DNA from: CANHBY01 sp046342195
GTDB taxonomy: Bacteria > Pseudomonadota > Gammaproteobacteria > Burkholderiales > Burkholderiaceae_C
Direction of reading: 5' to 3'
NCBI GenBank assembly: GCA_046342195.1
Contig: JBKDQE010000021.1
Span: 1 to 64,000, forward strand
Length of the DNA: 64,000 nt
The notes under the pieces are model-generated. The model was given only the letters and a program-made list of their open reading frames with translations. It had not been told where the DNA came from and did not search any database. Of this stretch, positions 26,819 through 36,108 are shown piece after piece (the first letter of the stretch is position 1; the number at the start of each line of letters is the position of its first letter). The position numbers were made by a program, and so were the translations under genes.

Positions 26819-29800
26819 TCAGGCCGTAGATTGAATTTGCAGCCACACTTTCTCCAGTCGCTTGGCACTCACTGGCTGGGGGGTACGCAACTCTTGGGCA
26901 AATAAACTGACACGCAATTCTTCGAGCATCCAGCGAAAATCTTCCAATCGGGCGTCAAAAATGCCTTTACGCCCAGCTACCTCACGCAGATAACGCTGCT
27001 CCAAAGGGCGTATTTCGGCCATCCGGCCTGCATCGCGCACTGGATCAGTGCGCAACTTCTCCAGCCGTGAACCAATGGCCTTGAAATAACGCGGCAAGTG
27101 CTGCATTTGCCCCCAAGGGGTTTGCAAAATGAACCGCTTGGGTAAAAGACGGGAGAATTGCGCCTGGATATCTTGCGACACTTCTGGGGCAGGGCGGCTG
27201 TCTTTGAACTTGCGCAAGGCTTGCGCATAATCAGTCAAAACTTGCAGGACCAAACGCGCAATTTCAAAGGCAATCAGGGTCAGTCGCCCTTTACCCTCCT
27301 CAATGCGCTGTTGGAAGCTCGGGGCATCCAAGGGCAAGGGGGCATTCAAAAAAGCACGGTCAATGGCCAAGCTTACAATTTGATCGCGGAGCTCTTCTGC
27401 CGTCCCCAGAGGCATGAAGAGCATGGCCAGTTTGGCGCTATCTGGCAAATTTTTTTCAAGGAACTTGAGAGCATCCCGTATCTGCAAAGCCACCAGCCGG
27501 CGAAGGCCTATTTGGTGCTGAATGGCGGCCTCTTTGGGTTCGTCAAAGACTTCAATGCACACATGATCTGTCTTGTCGATCAGGGCAGGAAAGCCGATCA
27601 AAGATTGGCCCGCCCTTCGCACTTCAAGCAATTCTGGCAGCGTACCAAACGACCAATTGACATAGGTTTGAGGTTCAGGCTCAGCAGGAAGCACAGCCTC
27701 AGTACAAGGCTGAGACATGAGGCCCCGGTTTGAACCGGGCCTCAGCCGAGGCCGGCTTGGGGGGAGCATTTTAGGTTGCTGCGAATCAGTGCCCGGGGGG
27801 CTGGTGACCCCCATCGTGTTAACAATCTTTAATTGGGCCAAAGCTTGAAATGCAGAGCGGGCCTGCCCCCCAAGAGAGCCCTTGAGCGCCGCCAAGTGGC
27901 GACCCATCGCCACTTGGCGGCCATGGTCATCTACGACCTTGAAATTCATGAAAAAATGAGGAGGCAAAACCTCGGGCTTGAAGTCCGCTTTCTTGAGATC
28001 AAGCTGTGTAGATTCGCGCACCGTTTTGAGCAGTTCATCGAGCAAACTACCATGACCTGATGTCACCATTGCAGCCATATGATCGACAAAACTCTGGGCA
28101 TATTCGGCTAAGGGCACCAAGCGCGATCGGGGCTTTTGATGCAAGGTTTTCAGCAAGGCCAAGACCTTGTCTTTCAACATCCCTGGCACCAACCACTCGC
28201 AGCGGCTTTCATCCACTTGATTCAACGCCCAAAGCGGCACAGTCACAGTCACCCCGTCTTTGGGATCACCGGGCTCATGCAAGTAGGAGCAAGTACAGTC
28301 TACCCCCCCCAGGCGCAGCAAAGTCGGGAAAGATGCGGCTGTCACGCTCGAAGCCTCGTGCCGCATCACTTCATCACGGGTCAACATGAGCAATTGGGGA
28401 TGGCTTGTGCTCTGTTGACGGTACCAGCGCTCCAGGGAAGCGGTACTGCACACCTCAGGCGGGAGATGTTCGTTGTAAAACGCCTCGATCAAGGCGTCGT
28501 CGACCAGCACATCCTGCCGCCGCGATTTGTGCTCGAGTTCTTGAATTTGTGACAGCAGGCGACGATTGGCAGTCAGAAAAGGCAAGCGGGTGTCGATTTC
28601 ATCGGGCACCAAGGCTTCCCGAATAAAAATTTCACGGGCCCGCGTTGGATCAACCCGGCCAAAATTTATCCGCTTGTTGTTGTAAATGACCAAACCGTAA
28701 ATGGTGGCCCGCTCCAAGGCGATCACTTCACCTGCTTTTTTCTCCCAGTGGGGCTCCAGGAGCTGGGTCTTGATGATATGCGAGGCCAAGCCAGGCAACC
28801 ATTGAGGCTCTATGTTGGCGATGCCGCGTGCGTATAAACGCTGCGTTTCAACCAATTCCGTCGCCATGATCCAGCGGCCTGGTTTGCGCGACAAATGCAC
28901 TCCGGGGTGCTTGTGAAACTTGATACTTCGCGCTCCGATATAGTTGTCTTCGGTGTCGCTTTTGCAACCGATATTACCCAGCAAGCCGGCCAGCAAGGAC
29001 AAATGCAATTGCTCATAGGTGGCAGGGCTCGCATTGAGCCTCCAGCCCTGCTCGCTCACCGTAGTGTGTAATTGGGAATAAATGTCTCGCCACTCGCGTA
29101 CCCGGCGCGGCGAAAGAAAGTTTTCACGCATCGCTTGCTCTTGTTTGCGCACCGAAAGCTTGGGCACCGTCACCTCTGCTGCCTGATGCCCACGCAATGC
29201 CTCAAGCCAATCCCATAACTTCAAGAGCCCTGTGAACTCAGATTTTTCATCGTCAAATTTTCGATGGGCTTGGTCTGCCGCTTGCTGTTGTTCCAAGGGG
29301 CGCTCACGAACATCCTGCACGCTCATGGCGCTGGCAATCACGAGCACTTCAGTCAGCGCCTGTCGTTGGCGGGCCTCCAGAATCATCCGACCTATCCGGG
29401 GGTCCAGGGGCAAGCGGGAGAGTTCTTTGCCAATGGGAGTGAGTTCATTGGTGTCATCTACAGCACCCAGCTCATGCAAAAGCTGATAACCATCGACGAT
29501 GGCCCGCCTTGGAGGCGGCTCAAGGAAGGCAAAATCTTCGACACGACCGAGACCCAAAGCTTTCATACGCAAAATCACTCCGGCCAAGGAAGATCGCAGA
29601 ATTTCCGGGTCTGTAAACTTTGGACGGCCCTCAAAATTTTGGGAATTGTAGAGACGAATACAAACACCATCACTAACGCGCCCACATCGGCCCGCACGTT
29701 GGTTGGCGGCCGCTTGACTCACAGGCTCAATCAGTAATTGCTCAACTTTGTTGCGGTAGCTATAGCGCTTGACTCTCGCGGTTCCTGCATCAATCACGGC

Positions 29801-30787
29801 CCGGATTCCTGGCACCGTCAGGGATGTCTCGGCGACGTTCGTTGAGAGCACAATGCGCCTTGCACCGTGAGGCTCAAATATGGCATCTTGCTCTGCTTGA
29901 CTGAGCCGGGCAAACAAAGGCAGCACCTGAGCCCCCGGGGAGTAATGGCGACGCAAGTGCTCAGCAGCATCTCGAATTTCACGCTCGCCCGGCAAAAAAA
30001 CGAGAACATCACCTGATGCACTACGCCAGATCTCTTCAACGGCATCAGCAATCGCCTGATACAGGCCATAGTCCCGACTTTCCTCGAAGGGTCGATAGCG
30101 GATTTCTACGGGGTACATCCGCCCAGAGACCTGAATGACGGGCGCCGGGCCTGTCGTGCTGGCAAAATAGCCTGCGAATCGGTCAGCATCTATGGTGGCT
30201 GAAGTCACGATCAGCTTGAGATCAGGTCGACGCGGCAAAATTTGCCGTAAATATCCCAGCAAAAAATCAATGTTCAAACTGCGCTCATGAGCCTCATCAA
30301 TAATGAGGGTGTCATAGGCCTTCAGCAGCGGGTCACTCTGGGTTTCGGCCAACAAGATGCCATCGGTCATCAGCTTGATTGACGCCCCCCGCCGTAGTTT
30401 GTCTTGAAAGCGAATTTTGTAGCCCACAATCTCACCCAAAGGTGTATTGAGTTCTTGGGCGATTCGTTTGGCCACGCTCGATGCGGCGATTCTGCGTGGC
30501 TGCGTATGCCCGATCAGACCTTGGCCCCCCACCCCGAGCCCACGGCCCAAACTCAAGGCAATTTTGGGCAATTGGGTGGTCTTGCCGGAACCCGTTTCGC
30601 CGCACACGATCACCACTTGATGGCCTTCGATGGCGCAGGCAATTTCCTCACGCCGGTGCGATACCGGCAAGGATTCAGGAAAACTCAAAGGCTGGGTAAG
30701 GGGGGTTCCCTTGGCTGGAATGAACATCAAGACAGGTGTCAAGTTAAAAAAGACCAGGGCATGAGGGATCATGCTGACCTCAAGCAT
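26819..30787 (-). CDS. hrpA: ATP-dependent RNA helicase HrpA
   Basis: DEAH-box RNA helicase, up to 1322 residues, full length for HrpA (linked in E. coli to rescue of stalled or collided ribosomes). Visible motifs: GETGSGKTTQLPK (I), TQPRRIAA (Ia), DEAH (II), TSATIDADRF (III), AETSLTVPGI (V), QRAGRCGR (VI), then the HA2, OB-fold and long DUF3418 C-terminal regions. The start may be 30787 or an ATG near 30727, since the conserved part begins only at LPVSHRREEI. It diverges from argA. Confidence 0.95.
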   Translation of the reverse strand: MLEVSMIPHALVFFNLTPVLMFIPAKGTPLTQPLSFPESLPVSHRREEIACAIEGHQVVIVCGETGSGKTTQLPKIALSLGRGLGVGGQGLIGHTQPRRIAASSVAKRIAQELNTPLGEIVGYKIRFQDKLRRGASIKLMTDGILLAETQSDPLLKAYDTLIIDEAHERSLNIDFLLGYLRQILPRRPDLKLIVTSATIDADRFAGYFASTTGPAPVIQVSGRMYPVEIRYRPFEESRDYGLYQAIADAVEEIWRSASGDVLVFLPGEREIRDAAEHLRRHYSPGAQVLPLFARLSQAEQDAIFEPHGARRIVLSTNVAETSLTVPGIRAVIDAGTARVKRYSYRNKVEQLLIEPVSQAAANQRAGRCGRVSDGVCIRLYNSQNFEGRPKFTDPEILRSSLAGVILRMKALGLGRVEDFAFLEPPPRRAIVDGYQLLHELGAVDDTNELTPIGKELSRLPLDPRIGRMILEARQRQALTEVLVIASAMSVQDVRERPLEQQQAADQAHRKFDDEKSEFTGLLKLWDWLEALRGHQAAEVTVPKLSVRKQEQAMRENFLSPRRVREWRDIYSQLHTTVSEQGWRLNASPATYEQLHLSLLAGLLGNIGCKSDTEDNYIGARSIKFHKHPGVHLSRKPGRWIMATELVETQRLYARGIANIEPQWLPGLASHIIKTQLLEPHWEKKAGEVIALERATIYGLVIYNNKRINFGRVDPTRAREIFIREALVPDEIDTRLPFLTANRRLLSQIQELEHKSRRQDVLVDDALIEAFYNEHLPPEVCSTASLERWYRQQSTSHPQLLMLTRDEVMRHEASSVTAASFPTLLRLGGVDCTCSYLHEPGDPKDGVTVTVPLWALNQVDESRCEWLVPGMLKDKVLALLKTLHQKPRSRLVPLAEYAQSFVDHMAAMVTSGHGSLLDELLKTVRESTQLDLKKADFKPEVLPPHFFMNFKVVDDHGRQVAMGRHLAALKGSLGGQARSAFQALAQLKIVNTMGVTSPPGTDSQQPKMLPPSRPRLRPGSNRGLMSQPCTEAVLPAEPEPQTYVNWSFGTLPELLEVRRAGQSLIGFPALIDKTDHVCIEVFDEPKEAAIQHQIGLRRLVALQIRDALKFLEKNLPDSAKLAMLFMPLGTAEELRDQIVSLAIDRAFLNAPLPLDAPSFQQRIEEGKGRLTLIAFEIARLVLQVLTDYAQALRKFKDSRPAPEVSQDIQAQFSRLLPKRFILQTPWGQMQHLPRYFKAIGSRLEKLRTDPVRDAGRMAEIRPLEQRYLREVAGRKGIFDARLEDFRWMLEELRVSLFAQELRTPQPVSAKRLEKVWLQIQSTA

Positions 30788-30980
30788 ATTTCACCGCTCA
30801 GTCTGCTATCAAGAATACCCCCTGCAAGAATGCGCCTCCCCAGACAATACCAACCTATCTTGGCTTGGCCGCTGAAACCAAACGCACACCTCACACCCTG
30901 AGGCTTGAACAATCACAAGCAAGCTATAAAGAAATGGTTACGCACTGCGGCACAATCTGCGCAATTTTAATGCGAATGCC

Positions 30981-32321
30981 ATGGATCTCGTTTTTCCTCA
31001 TACCTTCGTTCCCCTGCTGCGCGGGGTTGCCCCCTATATTCACGCTTACCACGGAAAGACCTTCGTCGTGGCCATGGCCGGGGAGCTCATTGCCGCCGGG
31101 AAGCTCAGTTCCTTTGCCCAAGATCTCGCCATCTTCCATGCGATGGGGATCAAAATTGTGCTGGTCTATGGGTTTAGGCCCCAAGTCAATGAACAGCTCA
31201 AAGCCAAAGGGCATACTTCGCTTTTCAGCCATGGTATTCGTATCACCGACCCCGTGGCCCTGGATGCAGCCCAAGAAGCAGCCGGCCAACTTCGATTTGA
31301 AATTGAAGCGGCCTTCTCCCAAGGGCTTCCCAATACGCCCATGGCCAATGCCGTGGTTCGGGTGGTGTCTGGCAACTTCATGACGGCCCGCCCCGTAGGT
31401 ATTCTGGATGGGGTGGACTTCATGCACAGCGGAGTGGTTCGCAAGGTAGATGGTGAAGCCATCCGCCGCGCCATGAATACCGGCGCCATGGTGCTGTTAT
31501 CCCCTTTTGGTTTTTCCCCCACCGGTGAAGCCTTTAACCTGGCCATGGAAGATGTGGCCACCAGTGCCGCCGTTGCCCTCAAAGCAGATAAATTGATTTT
31601 CCTGACAGAAATTGCAGGAATTCATGAAAACCCGGCAGATATCGAAACCGCTATTGATACTGAACTTGCCCTCGCCGATGCCGAGAAAATGCTGGCTTCA
31701 TTACCCAACCCGCAGCAGCCAACAGATACCGCGTTTTATCTTCAGCACTGTGTCAAGGCTTGCCGTGGCGGAGTTGAACGAACACATATTCTCCCATTTA
31801 GTGTGGATGGCTCCCTGCTTTTAGAGGTTTTTACTCATGATGGTATTGGAACCATGGTGGTTGATGAGAAACTGGAGAGCCTGCGCGAGGCCACTGTGGA
31901 TGATTTGGGCGGTATCCTCAAACTGATTGGCCCCTATGAATCAGACGGTACACTGGTGAAACGTGACCGGACTGAAATTGAACGCGATATTCATCTTTAC
32001 ACCGTGATTGAGCATGATGGCATTATTTTCGGTTGTGCGGCACTGTACCCTTTTCCAGAGTCGCGAACTGCTGAAATGGCCGCACTCACGGTATCCGGTA
32101 TTACTCAAAACAAAGGAGATGGAGAAAGAATACTCCGACGTATTGAACAACGCGCGAAGGCCATGGGCCTGGAAAGCCTCTTTGTTCTGACAACCCGAAC
32201 CATGCACTGGTTTCTGAAACGAGGCTTTGTGGGAGTTGACCCAGATTGGCTTCCTGAAGCGAGAAAGTCTCGTTATAACTGGGACAGACGATCCCAGATT
32301 CTGGTCAAAAAACTATCCTGA
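30981..32321 (+). CDS. argA: N-acetylglutamate synthase (classical ArgA)
   Basis: Makes N-acetylglutamate from acetyl-CoA and glutamate, the first step of arginine synthesis. The 446-residue protein has an N-terminal amino-acid-kinase domain (VVAMAGELIAAGKL ... KADKLIFLTEIAGI) and a C-terminal GNAT acetyltransferase domain from about residue 295 (CAALYPFPESRTAEMAALTV, GDGERILRRIEQRAKAMG). This fused bacterial form is usually feedback-inhibited by arginine. The argD and argF genes lie 8-10 kb away. It diverges from hrpA over a ~190-bp promoter gap. Confidence 0.96.
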   Translation: MDLVFPHTFVPLLRGVAPYIHAYHGKTFVVAMAGELIAAGKLSSFAQDLAIFHAMGIKIVLVYGFRPQVNEQLKAKGHTSLFSHGIRITDPVALDAAQEAAGQLRFEIEAAFSQGLPNTPMANAVVRVVSGNFMTARPVGILDGVDFMHSGVVRKVDGEAIRRAMNTGAMVLLSPFGFSPTGEAFNLAMEDVATSAAVALKADKLIFLTEIAGIHENPADIETAIDTELALADAEKMLASLPNPQQPTDTAFYLQHCVKACRGGVERTHILPFSVDGSLLLEVFTHDGIGTMVVDEKLESLREATVDDLGGILKLIGPYESDGTLVKRDRTEIERDIHLYTVIEHDGIIFGCAALYPFPESRTAEMAALTVSGITQNKGDGERILRRIEQRAKAMGLESLFVLTTRTMHWFLKRGFVGVDPDWLPEARKSRYNWDRRSQILVKKLS

Positions 32322-32422
32322 ACCTGTTTTCATTCAGTCAGCCTGCCCCCGCATGGCATACAGTATGTTTTGAACCCACCCCCACTCGATCAGTCAAAAC
32401 CAATCATTTTTTGGAGTTAACA

Positions 32423-32698
32423 ATGCCACGAATCATTCAATGTACTTACCTGAATAAAGAAGCTGAAGGGCTTGACTTTGCCCCTTACCCCGGCGAGCTG
32501 GGCTTGCGAATTTATCAGCAAATTTGCAAGGAAGCCTGGCAACTGTGGCTGAAACATCAGACCATGCTGGTGAACGAAAACCGATTGAATCTGGCCGATC
32601 AACGCGCTCGCGCCTACCTGGTGAGGCAAATGGAAAACTTTTTCTTTGGACAAGGGGCTGATCGGCCTGCTGGTTTTGTCCCTCCTCAAGCTGATTGA
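32423..32698 (+). CDS. yggX: Probable Fe(2+)-trafficking/oxidative damage protection protein YggX
   Basis: A 91-residue YggX-family protein: MPRIIQCTYLNKEAEGLDF with the conserved Cys near the N-terminus, YPGELGLRIYQQICKEAWQ, and RAYLVRQMENFFFG near the end. Members protect iron-sulfur enzymes during oxidative stress. The start at 32423 follows TTTTGGAGTTAACA, a good ribosome binding site; an ATG 12 bp earlier is rejected. It lies about 100 bp after argA and may have its own promoter. Confidence 0.95.
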   Translation: MPRIIQCTYLNKEAEGLDFAPYPGELGLRIYQQICKEAWQLWLKHQTMLVNENRLNLADQRARAYLVRQMENFFFGQGADRPAGFVPPQAD

Positions 32699-32956
32699 AT
32701 ATTCAGCCTTAAAAACCTTGTAGGCGCTTTAAAAAGTACAATCCGAATTTTTGCAGACAACTTGCCAAGATGTTTTACATTCATGCAGGCACCATCCAAG
32801 CTTGAACTGACGGCGAAGGTAAGTAAACTCAGAATCTGTTTTGATGTAAAATTTGACCAGTCTTTCTTATAAAAAAGACAAACCATCTATTATTTGTGTA
32901 TATACTTGATTGTGCATTGCATCAGTCATCAAATCTACCCAAAAAAGGAATTTTAC
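32699..32956. other. Intergenic region upstream of the H-NS-like gene
   Basis: AT-rich and without a convincing gene. It holds a short inverted repeat GTCTTT-N8-AAAGAC near 32860-32880 and several TTGA and TATA-like stretches, so it is presumably the promoter and possible autoregulatory region of the nucleoid protein downstream. I cannot assign exact promoter boxes. Confidence 0.4.
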
Positions 32957-33259
32957 ATGTCCAATCTGCAACAACTTCTCGATCAGAAAGCCGAATTAGA
33001 CAAACAAATCGAAATTACCCGCAAACAGGAACGTACAGACGCATTGTCTCAAATCAAAACATTGATGGAGCAGCATGCCCTGACTATTGCTGACTTAGGT
33101 TTACGCAGCACCAAATTATCAACCCGAAAAGGCAACAAGGTTGCTACTAAGTATTCTAATAGTGTCACCGGAGAAACCTGGAGTGGCCGTGGTTTGCAGC
33201 CTAAATGGCTAAAGACTGCCCTCGAAAATGGCCGCCAGCTTAGTGATTTTTTGATTTAA
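32957..33259 (+). CDS. H-NS-family nucleoid-associated protein
   Basis: A 100-residue H-NS/MvaT-type silencer. An N-terminal coiled coil for oligomerisation (QQLLDQKAELDKQIEITRKQ) is joined by a basic linker to the C-terminal DNA-binding domain GETWSGRGLQPKWLKTAL, with the usual W-G-G-P-WL pattern. The start at 32957 follows AAAAAAGGAATTTTAC, an adequate ribosome binding site; the longer reading from 32894 is rejected. The window holds AT-rich islands such as 1-2.2 kb, the usual targets of such proteins. Confidence 0.92.
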   Translation: MSNLQQLLDQKAELDKQIEITRKQERTDALSQIKTLMEQHALTIADLGLRSTKLSTRKGNKVATKYSNSVTGETWSGRGLQPKWLKTALENGRQLSDFLI

Positions 33260-33278
33260 GAGAATTTTTTAAAAGTAA

Positions 33279-33297
33279 GGGGCTTTTTAAGAGCCCC
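33279..33297 (+). terminator. Hairpin after the H-NS-like gene
   Basis: GGGGCT-TTTTAAG-AGCCCC, a perfect six-base stem 20 bp after the stop codon. The usual U-run after the stem is missing, so termination may be weak or the hairpin may protect the 3' end. Confidence 0.45.
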
Positions 33298-33511
33298 CTA
33301 CAATGACATAACATAGGGCGATTGGATTGAGGTGTATCACCATTCCGCCGCCACTTTGGCATTCCGCCGGCCAATCATGAAACAATAGGCCCAAAGGCCT
33401 ACTGATTTGAATTTTGCAAGGCTGAGCTGTTCAGATAAAAAATCTGCCCCATTCTCGATCGGAGCATAGATTCACCGTACTCATCTACGGCCCACCTCTT
33501 CTGACGCCCCT
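33298..33511. other. Gap between H-NS-like gene and thioesterase
   Basis: About 214 bp with no coding signal on either strand. Two copies of a CATTCCGCCG-type word occur near 33341 and 33359; otherwise nothing stands out. Confidence 0.4.
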
Positions 33512-33997
33512 TTAGGTTCCTGGCGTGCCAATACCGGCCGATCGCCGTTCCATCTCAAGCCGCATCTGTTTTCGTACTTCAGCAGCCGCATGGCGGCGGC
33601 GCTCATCGGGAGTGAAAGGGCGCAAGGGAGGAATTTCGACTGGCTTGCGGTGTTCATCGACCGCCACCATGGTAAAGAAACAGCTGTTGACATGTCGCAT
33701 TTCCTGGGTGCGAATATTTTCCGCAATCACCTTGATGCCAACTTCCATCGAAGTTTTGCCTGTGTAATTGATCGCAGACAAAAAAGTGACCAACTCACCA
33801 ACATGGATAGGCTGCTTGAAAGTGACCTGATCCACACTCATGGTCACAACATAGCAACCAGCATAGCGGCTGGCACAAGCGTAAGCCACTTGGTCAAGCA
33901 GTTTAAGAATGGTTCCTCCGTGCACATTGCCAGCGAAATTTGCAGTATCGGGGGTCATGAGGACAGTCATGGTCAGTTGGTGAGCGGGCAAGCTCAT
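33512..33997 (-). CDS. Acyl-CoA thioesterase, hotdog fold (YciA-like)
   Basis: A 161-residue hotdog thioesterase that should hydrolyse acyl-CoA. The active-site segment FAGNVHGGTILKLLDQVAYACASRYAG is intact, followed by VTFKQPIHVGELVTF and a C-terminal KPVEIPPLRPFTPDERRR. A good AAGGAACTC ribosome binding site precedes the ATG at 33997. Substrate chain length cannot be judged. Confidence 0.9.
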   Translation of the reverse strand: MSLPAHQLTMTVLMTPDTANFAGNVHGGTILKLLDQVAYACASRYAGCYVVTMSVDQVTFKQPIHVGELVTFLSAINYTGKTSMEVGIKVIAENIRTQEMRHVNSCFFTMVAVDEHRKPVEIPPLRPFTPDERRRHAAAEVRKQMRLEMERRSAGIGTPGT

Positions 33998-34189
33998 GGG
34001 CAGAGTTCCTTTTTGATCAACATGAGAGGGGGTTAAAACAGAAATCCAGAATACAAACGATAGATCAGCAAGCCTGCCCCAGAAATTTGCCCTTCGGCTG
34101 AGATTCTGGTCAGCCTATTTTTCGCAAAACCAAAAAATCGCCAAGCACAGCCCAGAATTGAAGCTTTTTGAGCACAATCAAGAAGGTAT

Positions 34190-34377
34190 GTTTTTTTGAT
34201 TCAAAGGCTTGTGATTTTGGAAAAACAAGATTACCATCGAAATGCGTTCTTCAAAGACGCATCAAGTGACGCAGCAATTGCGTCCAGGGGCCCCGAATCG
34301 AAATCTCCGGATCCCCGAATTGGCGGTTACTCAGCCGCCCACCCCTCTGGCGTAAAAACCAGAGGGGTTTGTGTTTT
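34190..34377 (+). ncRNA. Candidate structured small RNA with its own terminator
   Basis: A plus-strand segment with no gene, ending in a near-ideal intrinsic terminator. Upstream hairpins: GACGCA-N5-TGCGTC at 34268-34284, GGCGG-N8-CCGCC at 34322-34339, and an alternative TGCGT/ACGCA pairing at 34243-34261 that uses the same GACGCA-type words, so two folds compete. Only minus-strand or distant plus-strand genes flank it. The 5' end is not defined and no promoter is convincing. It could be a trans-acting sRNA or a leader without a gene. Confidence 0.45.
34341..34377 (+). terminator. Strong intrinsic terminator, plus strand
   Basis: Perfect ten-base stem ACCCCTCTGG / CCAGAGGGGT with loop CGTAAAAA, followed by TTGTGTTTT. 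The minus-strand exit is GC-rich, so it mainly works on plus-strand transcripts, although it also lies 30 bp past the ftsB stop and could protect that transcript's 3' end. Confidence 0.8.
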
Positions 34378-34407
34378 ATGGTTGGCAAAAAATGTTCGGA
34401 ACAGGTC

Positions 34408-34686
34408 TTACTTAGGCGCCTTAATTAATTGCACCAAAATTTCATGGGGTTTGACCATCCCCAAATCAAAACGTGCCTGCTCTTCAACCATTTCGAGGCC
34501 ATCCTTCAAGTCCCGGACTTCGGCGCCAAGCTGCGCATTCCGTTCTCGGTCAGCGTCGTTGATGGTGCGCTGAAGATTGAGCCTGGATCTCAATTCCATA
34601 ACGCGGGGAACGCCCCCTTTGCCTAACCAAAGTTCGGAATGAACCATGGCCAAGAGTAAAACAAGGCTGATGGTCACAATTCTCAT
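34408..34686 (-). CDS. ftsB: Cell division protein FtsB
   Basis: A 92-residue septum-formation-initiator protein. One N-terminal transmembrane helix (IVTISLVLLLAMVHSELWLG) and a periplasmic coiled coil (LRSRLNLQRTINDADRERNAQLGAEV) end in the family tail ARFDLGMVKPHEILVQ. It bridges FtsL and FtsQ in the divisome. It is the last gene of pyrG-kdsA-eno-ftsB, 42 bp after eno. Confidence 0.92.
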   Translation of the reverse strand: MRIVTISLVLLLAMVHSELWLGKGGVPRVMELRSRLNLQRTINDADRERNAQLGAEVRDLKDGLEMVEEQARFDLGMVKPHEILVQLIKAPK

Positions 34687-34728
34687 GGTGGGTGTTTCGA
34701 GGGCGAATCAACCAAGCTGATGGAAAAA

Positions 34729-36027
34729 TCAAGGCAGGTTGTAAAAAGCGTCCCGCCCAGGGTAGCTGGCCACGTTGCCGAGATCTTCTTCAATGCGCAG
34801 AAGCTGGTTATATTTGGCCATACGGTCACTGCGGCTCATTGAGCCGGTTTTAATTTGTAAGGCGTTGGTGCCCACAGCGATGTCAGCAATGGTGGAGTCT
34901 TCGGTTTCGCCGGAGCGATGGCTAATCACGGCGGTATAGTTGGCGCGCTTGGCCATTTCGATGGCGGCGAAGGTTTCAGTCAGGGTGCCAATTTGATTAA
35001 TTTTGATGAGGATCGAATTGGCAATTTGCTTTTGGATACCCTCACGCAGAATTTTGGTGTTGGTGACGAAAAGGTCGTCACCCACCAGTTGCACCTTCTT
35101 GCCCAGGCGCTCACTCAGGTGCTTCCAGCCTTCCCAGTCGCCTTCGGCCATGCCATCTTCGATGCTGATGATGGGGTATTTGTCGCACCAGGTGGCGAGC
35201 ATATCGGTCCATGCGGCGGCCGAAAGCGACAGGCCTTCGCCAGCCAATTGGTAGGCGAGCTTGCCATCCGTGCCTGGTCTGTAAAACTCACTGGCTGCGC
35301 AGTCGAGGCCGATGGCAATTTGTTCGCCAGGAATAAAGCCCGCTTTATCAATGGCATTGAGAATCAGTTGAATGGCAGCTTCGTGGCTTGCAATGCTGGG
35401 GGCAAAGCCACCTTCGTCACCCACTGCGGTGCTCAGGCCTTTATCATGAATGATCTTTTTGAGGGCATGGAAGACTTCGGCGCCATAACGCACGGCCTCA
35501 CGGAAGCTCGGGGCCCCCACCGGAATGATCATGAGCTCTTGAAGGTCGAGGTTGTTGTTGGCGTGCGCACCGCCGTTGATGACGTTCATCATCGGAACGG
35601 GGAGTTGCATGGCGGCCGAGCCCCCAAAGTAACGGTACAGGGGCAGGCCGGCGTCTTCGGCCGCGGCACGCGCCACGGCCATACTCACTGCCAGCATGGC
35701 GTTTGCGCCCAGACGGCTCTTGTTGTCAGTGTTGTCGAGTTCGATCAGGGTGCGATCCAGGAAGGCTTGCTCGGTTGCATCCAGGCCCAAAACCGCTTCA
35801 GAGATTTCGTGATTGATGTAGTTGACGGCACGCAGAACACCCTTGCCCAAGTAGCGACTCTTGTCACCGTCACGCAGTTCGATGGCTTCGCGAGAGCCGG
35901 TGGAAGCCCCCGAAGGAACGGCGGCACGGCCCATCACACCAGACTCCAGCAACACATCACACTCGACGGTGGGGTTGCCACGGCTGTCCAGAATTTCGCG
36001 ACCGATGATGTCGACGATAGCACTCAT
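34729..36027 (-). CDS. eno: Enolase
   Basis: A 432-residue phosphopyruvate hydratase of glycolysis and an RNA degradosome partner in some bacteria. Signatures: IVDIIGREILDSRGNPTVE at the N-terminus, the flexible loop VPSGASTG, catalytic and metal regions GDEGGFAPS, SIEDGMAEGDWEGW and QLVGDDLFVTN, and SHRSGETEDSTIAD near the C-terminus. It follows kdsA by about 80 bp. Confidence 0.98.
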   Translation of the reverse strand: MSAIVDIIGREILDSRGNPTVECDVLLESGVMGRAAVPSGASTGSREAIELRDGDKSRYLGKGVLRAVNYINHEISEAVLGLDATEQAFLDRTLIELDNTDNKSRLGANAMLAVSMAVARAAAEDAGLPLYRYFGGSAAMQLPVPMMNVINGGAHANNNLDLQELMIIPVGAPSFREAVRYGAEVFHALKKIIHDKGLSTAVGDEGGFAPSIASHEAAIQLILNAIDKAGFIPGEQIAIGLDCAASEFYRPGTDGKLAYQLAGEGLSLSAAAWTDMLATWCDKYPIISIEDGMAEGDWEGWKHLSERLGKKVQLVGDDLFVTNTKILREGIQKQIANSILIKINQIGTLTETFAAIEMAKRANYTAVISHRSGETEDSTIADIAVGTNALQIKTGSMSRSDRMAKYNQLLRIEEDLGNVASYPGRDAFYNLP

Positions 36028-36108
36028 TTCAGGGTCTCCAGTATTGAGAGGTTTGATGTCAAAATAAAAAACAAGGGGGAGAATTTTTCGCAGACTGAGG
36101 TTGTTTTC

